Positions 24,998 through 36,877 of a DNA stretch of 64,000 nt are shown here, one piece after another (position 1 is the stretch's first letter; each line of letters opens with the position of its first letter). The stretch comes from Diaporthe sp. PMI_573. Its lineage: Eukaryota; Ascomycota; Sordariomycetes; Diaporthales; Diaporthaceae. The stretch covers positions 372,001 to 436,000 of the forward strand of contig JAJTUP010000015.1 in assembly GCA_021399435.1 (NCBI GenBank). The letters are read 5' to 3'. Made by a program: the position numbers and the translations under genes. The notes under the pieces were generated by a model. It was not told where the DNA came from and did no database searches. It was given only the letters and a program-made list of their open reading frames with translations.

Positions 24998-26239
24998 CTA
25001 TACGTTGTAATTGTAGACGTCGAAGACGCAGTGCCACACATCTGGCGCGAATGTCTTCACTAATTCAACATTCTCGACCTTTGCAGCTCTGCCTTGCCCA
25101 CCGCGCTCGTCCCACCCATCAAAGAGCTCCTGGATCTCCTTTTTGCGACGCTCCATGTCGTTGACTCCAACATTTTCGTGCAGGTGCAACCAGCCATCCT
25201 CTGCACGGCCTAGGATCGCCCTCGCAGCCTCCCAGCTGTCGTCACTCCTTGGCAGCAGTCCACAATTGACATGTCTCACGGGCAGGTCGAGGCCGCGGGA
25301 CCGCAGCTCCTGCACCCTCCTGGCGGCTTGCTCATTGTTCTCCAAGAAGACAACGATCTGGTCCTCCTCCGACACCAGCTCGCGCGTCGGCCTTGCCAGG
25401 TCCCGGCCCTGGATGACCTTGACGGGCCAGCCGTTGGCATGCGCCCCCCTGCGCAGGCCCTCGACACTCCACGGGTTGAGCTCCCAACACAGCACCCTCA
25501 TGCCCAGCTTGGCGTAAGAGAAGACGAAGTAGCCGATTCCCGCGTAGAGGTCGACCGCGCATGACTTGCTCAGCGTATTGCGTGTCTGCACCCTGTGCGC
25601 CAGTGGCTGCGAGGCCTCCTCGTTTGCATGGCTCGGAGGGTCGTGGAAGGACAGCAGCCGGGCCTTTTCCTTGATATTGCCCCTGGAAAACATGGTCCAG
25701 CGCGGCGCCCAGGTCTGATGGATGCCGTTTTGCTTGGTACACACCCAGAGAGCCCGGTTGAAGTCGTCGCTAGTGACAATCGGCCCCGAGGTCTCGGACG
25801 GGCCAAAATCGCCGCGCAAGATGCGCAGGCCGACTGGGCTCCTCAAGACGTTCTCATGCTGTTGCTGCTCCTCCGAGCTGCCTTGCGCGCTCCCTTCTGC
25901 AGCTGTTTGCGTGGCCACGGTCAGAGGGATGCCATCGTTCGCAGCGAGGTGCGTGGCCTTCTCTCGCGTCTTGTCTCGGATTTTGCGCAATGTGGTCTGC
26001 CACAGGTCATCTCTGCAATCTGAAGAGACTTCCGAAAGGGCCTTCTTCCATGCTGGCGATGTGAAGCTGCCACTGGGGAGCAGGACCATCGGCTCATACG
26101 TGACCCATCTTTTTGGTGCTTCTGCCACCAGAGGGTCTACCTCTGCCCCCAACACAGATAAATCTTTGGAGTAGACATCGAACCATTCACACACTGCCGC
26201 AGTGATGGGGTTTGGCGGTTTTGATTTGGGGCGCGACAT
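24998..26239 (-). CDS. TRM12: tRNA wybutosine-synthesis protein 2 (TYW2/Trm12)
   Basis: A single-exon gene of 413 residues. It carries the TYW2 signature TMFSRGNIKEKARLL (about 182-196) and the class I S-adenosylmethionine fold motif DLYAGIGYF (230-238), followed by CWELNPWSVEGLRRG. Later come VNCGLLPRSDDSWEAARAI, the LHENVG strand, and a C-terminal VKTFAPDVWHCVFDVYNYNV typical of the family. Trm12 transfers the alpha-amino-alpha-carboxypropyl group of S-adenosylmethionine to the tricyclic base intermediate at position 37 of phenylalanine tRNA. This is a step of wybutosine synthesis that protects reading-frame maintenance. The gene runs divergently from the dehydrogenase with 243 bp between the starts. 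The ATG at 26239 is the first in the open frame. Confidence 0.92.
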   Translation of the reverse strand: MSRPKSKPPNPITAAVCEWFDVYSKDLSVLGAEVDPLVAEAPKRWVTYEPMVLLPSGSFTSPAWKKALSEVSSDCRDDLWQTTLRKIRDKTREKATHLAANDGIPLTVATQTAAEGSAQGSSEEQQQHENVLRSPVGLRILRGDFGPSETSGPIVTSDDFNRALWVCTKQNGIHQTWAPRWTMFSRGNIKEKARLLSFHDPPSHANEEASQPLAHRVQTRNTLSKSCAVDLYAGIGYFVFSYAKLGMRVLCWELNPWSVEGLRRGAHANGWPVKVIQGRDLARPTRELVSEEDQIVVFLENNEQAARRVQELRSRGLDLPVRHVNCGLLPRSDDSWEAARAILGRAEDGWLHLHENVGVNDMERRKKEIQELFDGWDERGGQGRAAKVENVELVKTFAPDVWHCVFDVYNYNV

Positions 26240-26482
26240 GGTGAAAGGGCGAGGGCGAGGTGTTGCTTGGAGTCGGACCCGAGGATTTTGTGCCTCGGCT
26301 CAGATCTCCGACTTTGGCTGACAGGGAGAGTTGGAGACCCGGAGATCCCCTCAATCCACTTGTTTGCCGTGAGACTCACCGATTTCATGAAACGATCCAT
26401 TGACGTCGTGCTCTTTCCATCATTTTGGGCATTCCTGAACACGCTTCCTAGCAACGCGTTTCCGCCGTGAACAAGTGTCGAA
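26240..26482. promoter_or_regulatory. Short divergent promoter, TRM12/SDR
   Basis: Only 243 bp separate the start codons of two divergent genes, so both promoters and leaders must overlap here. I see no strong TATA box or known factor site. Confidence 0.5.
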
Positions 26483-27740
26483 ATGGCTGAGAGAACAAAA
26501 CAACGGCTCCACGCCATCGGCAAGCAGGTCGCCCCAGCAGTCGTCGGAGATGAGACCTTCGAGGACGTGCCCCCCATCAAGCAAGTCGGGCCGGTTTCCA
26601 ACGGTCCCCGAGCCCAGGGGAAGGTGGTCATCATCACAGGTATTATATCACCCATTCGCGTTCTGCGACTTCCAATGGTCACAGTGTCCCTCGGAGACGG
26701 CATCATCTCACTGACATCGAACTCGAACCCCCAGGCGTAAACTCGCCCCTGGGAATAGGAAGGGCCACCGCTCATCAGTTCGCCCAGAACGGCGCAAAGG
26801 CAGTATACATCTGTGATTTTGACGACAAGTACCTCGGCTACCACGAGAGCCAGATCAAGTCATTGTACCCCGCCGTGGAAATGCACACGCGGAAATTTGA
26901 CGCGGCGGACGAGGAGGCCGTCAAGGAGGTCGTGGACGATGCGCTCAGTCGTTACGGAAGGCTGGATGTGATGTTTGCGAACGCAGGCATCGTTGGAGAC
27001 CATGTAATCTTCTCGGAGACGTCGAAAGAGGACTTTATGAACGTGCTCAGAGTGAACACCCTTGGGCCCTTCCTTGCGGCCAAGCACGCCGCTCGCGCGA
27101 TGGTCAAGACCTCCCCCGAGAAGAAGGCACCGGGCGGCAGCATCATCATGACGGCTTCTGTTGCTGGCATCCGGTCCAATGCTGGCCCAACACCCTACTC
27201 GGCTTCAAAGTCGGGCGTGATCAACATGGCAACAACTATGGCGTACCGTAAGTCCGCCTCGCGTGTACCTGACCAAGATGCGCCTTTGATTCTGGCTAAC
27301 TTGCTCTCACAGAACTCGCCGGCTCCAACATCAGAGTCAACGCCATTTGCCCCGGAGTTGTCGAGACCGGCATGACAGCCCCGATGTACGAGACAGCCAG
27401 GGCACGGGGCACGGAGAGGAAGATTGGCCAACTGAACCCGCTGAAGAGAGGAAGTGCCGCCGACGAGATTGCGCGGGTGGCACTATTTCTCGGTTCCGAC
27501 GAAAGCAGCTACGTCAACGGCCAGGCTTGGGCCGTGGATGGCGGTTTAAGTGCTGGCCATCCGTTCGTCCCGGTACGTTGTCAATGACAAGCCTCTCCCG
27601 CGTATATCGCGACCCGTCACCGGGCCGTCCGAATCAGTTCCCCACCCTTGTTTTGGGCCATGTTTTCTCTCTGCCCTGGCAGATGTGAGAAACATCGATC
27701 GAGTTGCTAACACTGGCACAAACAGGGCAAGCTTGCCTGA
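26483..27740 (+). CDS. Short-chain dehydrogenase/reductase
   Basis: Four exons: 26483-26639, 26735-27247, 27313-27572 and a 15-bp last exon 27726-27740. All three introns join in frame, giving 314 residues. Classical SDR features are present. The cofactor-binding stretch is [13 protein letters not shown], with the Gly pattern slightly extended, and the NAG motif is FANAGIVGD. The catalytic Ser in MTASVAG lies 12 residues before Tyr in YSASK. The stretch after it is [15 protein letters not shown], followed by [13 protein letters not shown]. The terminal micro-exon adds GKLA. Without it the frame would read through a GTACGT donor and stop after PVRCQ. HPFVPGKLA looks like the usual end of this subfamily. 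The substrate cannot be told. The Asp-rich DFDD after the second strand suggests a preference for NAD(H). Confidence 0.87.
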
Positions 27741-28243
27741 TTGGGGAGTGCTATTTGCTGTTTTCCTCAGGGGCCGCACGAGGCCAAGGCATGGCGGAAT
27801 GTGTGACAGCAGCCATTTTGAGGCTGTTGTGATTACAAAGGGGCCTGTGGCTGCCATGTTCCTCTCAATTTCTTTGACCAGACGGCGGCAAGTATTGCAC
27901 GGGTGGGGGCCTTGCGTTGAGGCAGATTCCGTACCGAAGCCACTGGCCGAGATCTCAATGGACTCGCTATCATTGTTTGGTCTTCCGATCCTGCCTGGTG
28001 TAAATTTCCACGGTAGCCCATGCTTCAATATCATAATCATGGCTCCCATTGGGGCATCTCTCGGGGCCCACCCGATATATTTCAAGGGCAGCAGCAGATT
28101 ACATTCCTTCTGTATTTTTCACACACTCATTGCTTGCAGTCGTTATTTACGTTCATCACTCGCACTCATTTTCCACACTTGTTACTAACACTCATTCTCA
28201 CATTTGACCCGTATTCACTAAACACGCTTGCGTGGCAGAAAGT
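27741..28243. other. Intergenic region
   Basis: The 3' UTR of the dehydrogenase and upstream DNA of the lactonase remnant. The last 150 bp are T-rich and carry CACTCATT-like short repeats. Confidence 0.5.
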
Positions 28244-29261
28244 ATGCCTCGACTTTTTTTTGTCTTGATTGCTGCGGTTGGTCTGTTCGCTTCGGCCAAA
28301 CGCGTGCCTCTCAAGACAAGAGTGAAGCATCAAACAGCAGCATATTCTTATTCACAACCGACAGCCATATGGGTCGCAGAATTCAATGGCAGTGCGATCA
28401 ATATGAGGGATAAGAATGGGAGGGAAGATCGCCATATAAAGCCAACATGGATTGTGCCGAGAAAATCCGGCTACCTTGTCAGCGACGCAAACCAGGGAGG
28501 ATTGTTAGAATTGCGTTGCGGAGAGGGGTCGAAAACAATTGCGGCGGGCGATTATTCTCGAGGGTCGATCGGCATAAGCCAAATGCCACACCCAGGTATG
28601 ATAAGGCCTCCACCAGACTGGTGGATGCAACTGGCCGGGGAACCGACGTCTGGGACTCGTCTGTATCAGATGGCAAGGTGAAGTTGATCGGCTCAGCACT
28701 CACAAGCAACAACAGTATGGACGACAGCTTCACGACCCACGTTGTGGCTGGCCCCTCCGGCAACATATCCGTCGTCAGTGACAGGGCAGGGGAGCGAACT
28801 CGCTCATAATCCTGAGCCTCGTAGACGACAACGACTTCGGCATAATTGATATAGAAGAGAGCTGTGGCCCGCGACGCGGCGTTTTCTACGGCGCCGACGG
28901 GCAGGACCCGACCCGCTACTTCGCGCTGTGCCAGGTCACAAAGGAACTCCTCTCGTTCGAGGTGGATCTCTCAGGTGGCACCTTCAAGCTCCTGCAGGAA
29001 CTCCAGACATCCGTCGACATCACGGCCGACCGCATCGTGTCCTCCCAGGGCGTCAACCCTAACAGTATATCCCTGGACCCAGAGGTTCAGTTCCTGGCCG
29101 TTGCGAACCAGCACATGGGTCCCACTGCTATAGCCGTTCTCAAACGTGAAGAGGAGACAGGAGCTCTGGGCGATGAGGCAGAAGCGACGCTGAACTTTGA
29201 CAAGGTCTCTGTCGCACCGAATGGATTCGGGCCTCTGTTTGTGACGCCCCTCCGACTTTAG
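28244..29261 (+). pseudogene. Frameshifted lactonase-like (6-phosphogluconolactonase family, seven-bladed propeller) gene
   Basis: The start at 28244 encodes a clear signal peptide (MPRLFFVLIAAVGLFASA). The same frame gives TAIWVAEFNGS and IKPTWIVPRKSGYLVSDA, as in lactonase-type propeller proteins. The coding signal then moves to a second frame (TDVWDSSVSDGKVKLIGSA, SGNISVVSDRAG) up to about 28,790. It moves again to a third (NSLIILSLVDDNDFG, CGPRRGVFYGADGQDPTRY, NSISLDPEVQFLAVANQ, TAIAVLKREEETG) until the stop at 29,261. The order matches one ancestral gene, but the total of roughly 320 residues is shorter than the family's usual 380-420. The first change could be an intron (GTCAGC near 28,477 to CACCCAG at 28,599). 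The second is most simply a one-base deletion. I therefore call it a broken gene, though an unusual exon structure is possible. Confidence 0.55.
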
Positions 29262-32200
29262 CTGCTGGCAGCAGGGCGTCTGCAGGCAGCTCCGCCTACT
29301 TGCTAGCAGTTGATGTCTACTCATCTCCTCTGATCCCTCGTTTTGCAGGAGTTTTCTCAGTCATATTTGGTATAGATACGGTAATTTGCCAGTCATGCAA
29401 CGCAATCATTAGATAATCACTCGATCTGGGGCTACCACGGTTCTTTCTAGCAAATCTATTTCAACCTCACACATTGCGCCACCTTGAGCTTCATATTGCG
29501 AAAATTTGCGTGTGTGTTCTCAGTCACTTCGTTATGATTATCATGGGTGAGAACGAAGTATAAGCTCAATGCCTACCTGGTTATGTAAATGCGACAGGAC
29601 CAATACTCACATCGGTAACAGCGCCAACTTATGAAACTCGTCACGTCTTGAGATATTTGGCACTTGGAGTGCAACCTGTGTAACCCACGCAGCTAGAGAA
29701 ACTAGAGTTTGCTATGCCGTGAGTTGGAAGAACCTCAACAGTAGTATGCAGTCTGATCTGGCCATTGTTGATTAGCTTTACATATGCAATACGTATCTAC
29801 ACCTGCATACACCACCAAGAGTCTCAATTCATGCATCAAATGAGGCCAGATATTTTTATTCTCCACTGGTAGCTTTACAAAACAAGCATTCCTTTTCGGC
29901 TTCCCCATGTGTCATTTGTCTGATGTTGAATTTGTGTCATATCAAATGCATTTTTGGTCAGGATTTGCTATGCATGGCAATCTATGTCACCTTCATTCAA
30001 CAGGATTAAAATTGACTGGCATTAACTGTAAGCTACAAGTTCCTGTTTGGCCGAAGGCTCAATATGCTTTTGTTCTCAGTCGTTAATGTACACATCGACA
30101 CACATTTGAAAAGTTATTTCTATGTACACCAGTGCTATTCTCACATATCTTCCAAAACATTGCTGTCCGAAAAGACTAATATTTTGATGATTCATGCAAG
30201 GAAGGTGTGAGTAACAGTCGAAACTGTAACCTCGATGGAGCTATGCCAGGGATGCGCAGTCATCAGTTTTGCAAATCTGAGGTAAGAAACACCGCTGGTG
30301 CCATCATTGCAGCGACATACTGCTACCTGGAGATAGAGAAAGAGCAGGCAGGCAGTGGGGGGCGAGACTTGGGTATGTGGTCTGTATTCCAGGCAGACGG
30401 CGGTCACACGGTGCAGACGCAACTGGGCGGCTCAGTTCATTCTTATCCAAGTGAAACATTGTCATTGAACGCAATCACATGTTCTACTCCTTGGCGTGTT
30501 TTGCTTCAAGAAGACCGTACTAGATCATCCCACCATCTGGGCCTTGTTGATCGCAAAATGCTTGTGTGTTATACGGATTGGTTGTATTCCCGTTTCCATG
30601 GAGCCCCGACGCTTCATCAGTGAATACCCGAGTTCATGGATAAGAAACGAGGGAATCGGATTAGGAGATTGCGGATCAATAGCAGAGTACACGCCTCAGG
30701 CGTGTCGTGGTATACTCCAAGATGCGGTCTGAACGTCTCGGCGCGCCCAATCGCTAGGCACATTGAAGCTCACAAATATGGTGCAATACGGCTGGCGGCC
30801 CAAGCTGCTGTCTTCTGATCTAGTCCCTTGGAATCTCCGTCTCCGTGAGGTATTGATTACTATCTAACAAACTCGTGACTGGATGATTGCATGTGTTTAT
30901 AAAGTGCATTGTTCATTTGGAGTCGAGTTGTATCACACAATTTCCATCTATTCCATCACACGAAGCTCCCCTGAATTGCTGTTTCAGCAAAGAACTTCAT
31001 TTCATGCTTCAAGGCACTGGCTGGTCCTCATGGGTGCCCGGCCGAGACCCCGGGCGAGGCACACTCAGCCGAGAGCGGTGTGTCCGGCTTGGTACAGTAC
31101 GTACATGTTGTCACTGTGGGAGATGCTCGAGTCATATTGATTGACCAACACCCCTCATCCGAAGACCAACATCCTCGGGCAAGTCGTGTACTGGTCTGTG
31201 GGGTGTCGATGTACACGCACAAGAGTCTTGCAGCCAGTTGCGGGTGGGTGGACTGAAGCACGCATGCCGGCCTGCTGGCTGGGCTAGACCAAACCTTATT
31301 CTATGGAAGACGATCAGTTGTTCAAAGGCCTGCGCGCTCTCGAGAGGGGTTGGTCGTAGATCTGAATCGTAAGATTGTATTTGAAGGGTGGCAGGTTGCG
31401 TGGGCTGCGGCCCAATGAGGTGCGTCCGACGTCCAAGGCAGGAGGTCGGGATGAGGCTGAAGACTGCGCCGCGGGGAGGTGGACAGGGGTTGTCGGGGGG
31501 GTGGATCCCAACCCAGAGCGAAAGCTTTCTTGGTTCTTGTGTCGCGAGGGGACGAGCCACCAGTCCCCACGTCATCGGGAAAAACCTAACCCCAACCCAG
31601 CCGTCCGCCAGGGCTGGATCTTGATCTGGGGCAGAGGGGGAGCCTCGTCACTCCAGACCTGCCTTACTTGTGTCGTTGCAGCGACATCTGAAGACGGGTC
31701 CAGTCGTTCACCCGTTGCTCTGTCATGTCACCGACGCTAGATCACTCTGCAGCGTGACCGGACGAACGCCGGTCTGTTCCGGAAACACAACGCTCTCCTG
31801 ACTACTGCGCAGGCTGTCACATCGATCAACACGTGCCTGTGATGCTGTTGTATCGCTCGCAGCACTGGCTGACTGGCTGACTGGCAGCGCCGGCCTGAGT
31901 GGCTCGGCATATAGACGTCGCACCGGGCGTGGAGCGGCGCAGATCGCCACTCGGCCCAGCTCGACGGAGGAACTAAGCGCTAGCCGCCAAGTATAATGAT
32001 CGTCATAAGACACCTCCAGACGTCTGCTGCAGCAGAAACCTCCCGAGCCTGCTCGAGTATACAACGACACAAGCTCACGGGATCCTCGGGCCCATCTAAT
32101 CGACTCATGACCATGCGTGCCTCTTGGGCGCCAGTGCCGCAAGCCAGAAATCCACCCTCGTCCGATCTACTGTCCGTGCGAGCCCACGGCGCCCTGCCGC

Positions 32201-34980
32201 TGTCAGATTGCGAGCTACTTCACGGTTCTTCATGCGTTGTCGTCTTTTGGCCTGGCGTTGTTCTAGCCCAGCCGCATGCCGCGTAGACACGAGGTCTCGT
32301 CTGCCTTGCCCGTCTAGACGACGCTAGAAGCTGTTTTCAACAATTTCTGATGCCGTCATTCCGCTCGTTTATGGCCACAAGCGCGGCCTGCCTGGCTCGC
32401 ACTCGCGAAGGATAGGGGGTAGTGGTTGAGAAATGACATGTGGCAACTGCCGACGAGGTTGAAAGGCCAGCCTGTTCCGACGGCCAAGGGATGAGCAAAC
32501 TCAAAAGTTCCAGCCCTGCGCGGCTGGCGCTACCCTAAACAAATTACCGAAACGTTGGTCGAGGCTTATTCTGGCCCTCCAGGCGTCCGATGACATCTTC
32601 TGCGCAGTCCAGCCAGCACTCACCAGCTTACTCACGGGCAGACATTATTCAACGCGCGGCTTGTGAGTTTACGAGAGGATAACTTGAGGCAAAGCTGACA
32701 AAGAGAACACAGCCGCTCCAGTTCGCATCTGCGTCTGCGTCATATCTCGTCCAGCCACCGTCATTTGTGCCAGGAGCTGAGCAAGGTCGACGCTTCGGTC
32801 ATGGCTCATTCTTCGAGGAGGTCGAGGGCTCTCTGAGAGTGCGATCTTCTCGAAAATTTCGGAGAAGCCTGTGACAGCCGAGAATTTCCATTGCTGCCGA
32901 TGCCGGTACCATTGATGACAGCTTCTTGGAATGGGTGCCATCCTGATGCCTTGACGGCTGGCCCCGCGTCTGCGAGACCCTCAGGATTTTGGTCTCCCGA
33001 TCGAACATCGATCTGCGAGGAGCAGACACCGACTCGTTCAACTCGTGGGTAGACATTCGCTTGCCTGCATTGCGGCCCAACGGTATTGCAAGCATCAAGC
33101 ATCACAACAGCGTGCCTTTCGATGTCTCACGTTGCACTGGCAATCCGGCCAGGTGGCGGTGAGTCCAGGACGAACTCCTCTGTGGTTCATGAGCTGCCCC
33201 GCCGCTCGTGAGTTGATGCTGTAGCGTTCGCGAGGGGTTCATGAGCGGAGTTACACCGAGCATGTCACCTTCTCAGAGGTCATACCGACGAGTCAAGGGC
33301 GGGTGCAGAGGCTGGACAATGCGTTCTGGATCTGGCGATTCTGCTGAGCCAAGGATCGCTCAAACTGGGGCAGGCCTGCGTGGAGATGGTGCAGTGGCTG
33401 GCTGTATCTCCACATCATGCGATACGTAGCCGCAACCGAGTGGGTATTACATATCACTGATGTTAAGACGCCTTCTGCGAAGCGCCTCACGCGGCTGAAA
33501 TGGACGTGAGACAGCCTTTGAGGCTGGGCCCTTGTGACCTCTGTCAAGGTCCAGAGGGAATCCACTCCTGGATGGAATTGGGTTTAGGGCAGGCGGATAT
33601 TTCTGGAGACTCAGGCATTCCGTCACCTTGGGGAGATACCTTCGATTTTCCAAGAGGAGGCCGGTGCCAGCCCGACACTGTTAGAGTGAGGAACATCAAT
33701 GGCTGTCGCCCAGCCATGCAGCACGATTGTGCGAAGGTGCACAATTTCCCGCCTCCTGCCTGCTCATGTGCCCTGAGAAAGGTTCTCGACGGTAAATTAT
33801 GACAGTCCGAGGCCAAGACACTGGGGACGACCAAAGCTGAGTCTCGTTCCATCGAACAGCGATTCCAACTGTTGGGGTGCCTGGTCTGCATCGAGTCCTT
33901 CCAGCCAACGGAACTCTGACGCTTTTACAGGGCCACAAAGTCACCACAGCGCGGGGAACCAAGATGTTTCCTCACACGAGGTGCCTCTAACCGCCTGTGA
34001 TCAAGTGCACGAGGCACCGCCCTCGTGGCAGAGGCTTGTTTTCGTCTGATTTGAACTCTAGTCACTGGATCACTTGAGAACGGGTTTGAATTCTTCGTTG
34101 CCGTCGTCTTCAGGCCTTTGCTTGGTAGATTGTGATGAAATCCACTGTCTTCGCCCTCATCCGGTCTCGTGGTTGTGCCGAGAAGGTGACCACGGGAAGC
34201 AACGGTGACCCCGGCATGGGGTGCATAAAATTCGGATTATTGGAACACAACCAACACCAGCCATTTTGGGACTGCATGAAAATCAACTCCTGGATGTCTA
34301 GTTTCACGCCATCATACTCTCCCCACGAACCCTGAACATCTCTTGGGCCTTGACGTCACGTCCAGCGGTCCCGCAGGCGCTTCCCGACTGCCATCCGACT
34401 GACCCTCGCAATATGCCCCAGACACACCGTACGGCGCCGGAACCTGGATCATGCCGTCGATTGAGTTTGCGCGACTCCTCCTCCGCCTCCTCCTGCTGTC
34501 AATCGGCCGCCCCTCTTGGAACTCATCAGCCCAGGCCACCTGCTTGCACCGACCCTTGTGCCCTCCCACCGGACCGCTTCGAGGGCCCTCCTTGTCTCTG
34601 AGCGGCTGGGTACCATCATCGGCTGGCGTCCTGTACGATGCAGCAACCTAGTCAGGTTCGCCCTCGATGGCAGCGGTGGGTGACCAACAACGGAACCAGG
34701 AAACCAGGAAGTAGACATTTGGCTCGGCCGGAGTTTTCGAGACGGAACGACAACCAGAAGCAGAAGCACACCCCCGGGATATATGTATGCGTAGAACCCT
34801 CAACCTCTTTCTCGAGCATCAGTCGAAGCCCTTTCTACCAGTTGCCCAGTTTCATCAACCGCCAGAGCCCTCGCCAGTACACCGCTCCTATCCCTCCAGC
34901 TAGGCGACACGCCCTTGCCAGCACCTTACTATCCACTCATCCTCTCTTTGTGGATGAGCTCGCCCTAAGTGGGACCAGCC
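29262..34980. other. Long gene-poor stretch
   Basis: From 29.3 to 30.2 kb the DNA is clearly A/T-richer than the gene blocks. From about 31 to 34.9 kb it is GC-rich again. Frames of 60-147 codons occur on both strands but none joins across splice sites or resembles a family. A few minus-strand stretches at 32.7-33.6 kb look mildly protein-like, but not enough to call. The last 250 bp are the C/T-rich promoter and leader of the aquaporin. Confidence 0.45.
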
Positions 34981-36679
34981 ATGGCAAACGAACACTCCAT
35001 CCCCATTGGGGTTGCATACGATGATGCGGCCCATATGCATGGGCAGCAGGCTTCAGACCAGAATGATGTGCTGGAGACAACAGAGAAGCCAGACGAAGAC
35101 CACCTTGAGGACAGCTTGTCACCCAACACCGCCGTGGAAGAGCAAGATGAGCTCTCAGATGACTCTACCCCTCCCGTACCACCAGTCCCTCGACAGCTCT
35201 CGTCTCGGGCTTCTCGCACACGCATTCGAAGAGGTCAACCTAAGAGCTACGACTCAGATCCCCAGACTTATGGCCAAGACATGCCGCGCATGATGTCCTC
35301 GAGGTCCAACCGCCCCCGATTTCAGGACGAGATGTATGAGAGTGATCCTCACTACGGGTCTGATCGTGCGTGGAGGGAGGAGATCCGACATCCAGATTAT
35401 CAAGACCGCCGATACATGAACCGCGGAAAGCCGCCAAGGGCCTTCCTCAACAACCAGCAGAGCCCCGGCACGAAGCAGTGGGTGGAGGAGTCAAGATCTT
35501 ACCATGACCCTTTCTCGCCCATGCAGCCCCCAAAGCGTTTCTACACCTTTGACGAGGAGCAAGGCTACGGCCCAGGCTATCCTGGGGTCTACAATCATCG
35601 CCAGACGTTCTCAACTGAGGACAGCCCGCGAATCCAGTGGAACGCCCTCACCAAGGAGCAAAAGGCCGAAGTACTTCGTCTGCCCTGGCTGCAGTGGATG
35701 AACTCGGACTTTAAGAACCACTTTGTCGCCAGCCTGGGAGAGTTTGTCGGCACGACCATGTTCCTCTTTTTTGCCTTCGCCGGCACCGAGGTCGCCAACA
35801 TTGCATCGAATGCCAACGGTTCGAACAACTCGTCAGACTCCAACACAACGACCGGTGGGTCGACCGGTTTCAACGTCAATGTGCTCTTGTACATTGCGCT
35901 CTCCTTCGGGTTCTCTCTCATGGTGAACGTCTGGGTAAGTGGCCGTCCTTCAAACTAGGTGATTTGTTCAGGCCTCTGACACAGTTTTAGATCTTCTTCC
36001 GTATCAGCGGCGGCCTCTTCAACCCGGCCGTGACACTCGCCCTGATGCTCATCCGTGCCATCTCGGTGTTCCGCGCCATCGCCCTGTTCATTTCCCAAAT
36101 CCTCGGCGGCATCATGGCCTCGGTCCTCGTGCGGTTTCTGTTCCCCGAGAACTTTAATGTGCGGACCACCTTGGGTGGCGGAGCCAACATCGCGCAAGGC
36201 ATTTTCATTGAGGCGCTTCTAACAGCTGAGCTGGTCTTTACAATCTACATGCTTGCGGCGGAGAAGCACAGGGCGACTTTCATGGCACCCATTGGCATCG
36301 GCCTGGCTCTCTTCATTGCTGAGATGGTCGGTGTGCAGTTCACCGGTGGCTCTTTGAACCCTGCGCGCAGTTTCGGCCCTTGTGTGGTCACGGCCACTTT
36401 CGATCCCGAGCACTGGATTTACTGGCTCGGTCCATTCCTCGGAGCGCTGATCGCGTGGTTGTTCTATCGTTTCATCAAGGCGCTTGAGTACGAGGTAAGA
36501 CCACCCACCTTCCACTCAAAGTTCCGTACCTCTGGTGCTGACGAAGATGCTCCTTTTAGATGGTCAACCCTGGCGCGGATGGTGACCCGCTCAACGATCC
36601 CACCAAGAACCCGGAGAAGGCAGCCGAGATCAAGATCGCGAGGCAGAAGACCAGCATGTCGAGCATGAAGACGCCGTGA
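34981..36679 (+). CDS. Aquaporin with long N-terminal extension
   Basis: Three exons: 34981-35934, 35991-36494 and 36560-36679 (introns 56 and 65 bp), giving 525 residues. Six membrane spans follow an acidic, proline- and arginine-rich N-terminal tail of about 245 residues (RRGQPKSYDSDP, MMSSRSNRPRFQDEMYESDP). The two pore motifs are complete, GGLFNPAVTLA (Asn about 329) and GGSLNPARSFGP (Asn about 441). NPARSFGP with the conserved Arg indicates an orthodox water channel rather than an aquaglyceroporin, whose second motif is normally NxARD. The C-terminal exon is a short polar tail (MVNPGADGDPLNDPTKN, ending MKTP). Long cytosolic N-termini occur in several fungal aquaporins and may gate the pore. 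The ATG at 34981 follows a good CAGCC context; the frame upstream offers only a GTG. Confidence 0.9.
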
Positions 36680-36846
36680 GCGCCGCACCACCAACATCTC
36701 AACTGATGCCTCTTGCCCACAAAACAACTAAAAACTAATATTCGAGACCGTCATTTACATGAATGGATTTACGAAGATAATTTCCGGGTGGCGAGCTGAC
36801 GCTTAGCCAGCGGACAGACTGGCTCCGGGCCTGGGCTTTTGGTTTC

Positions 36847-36877
<31 letters not shown>

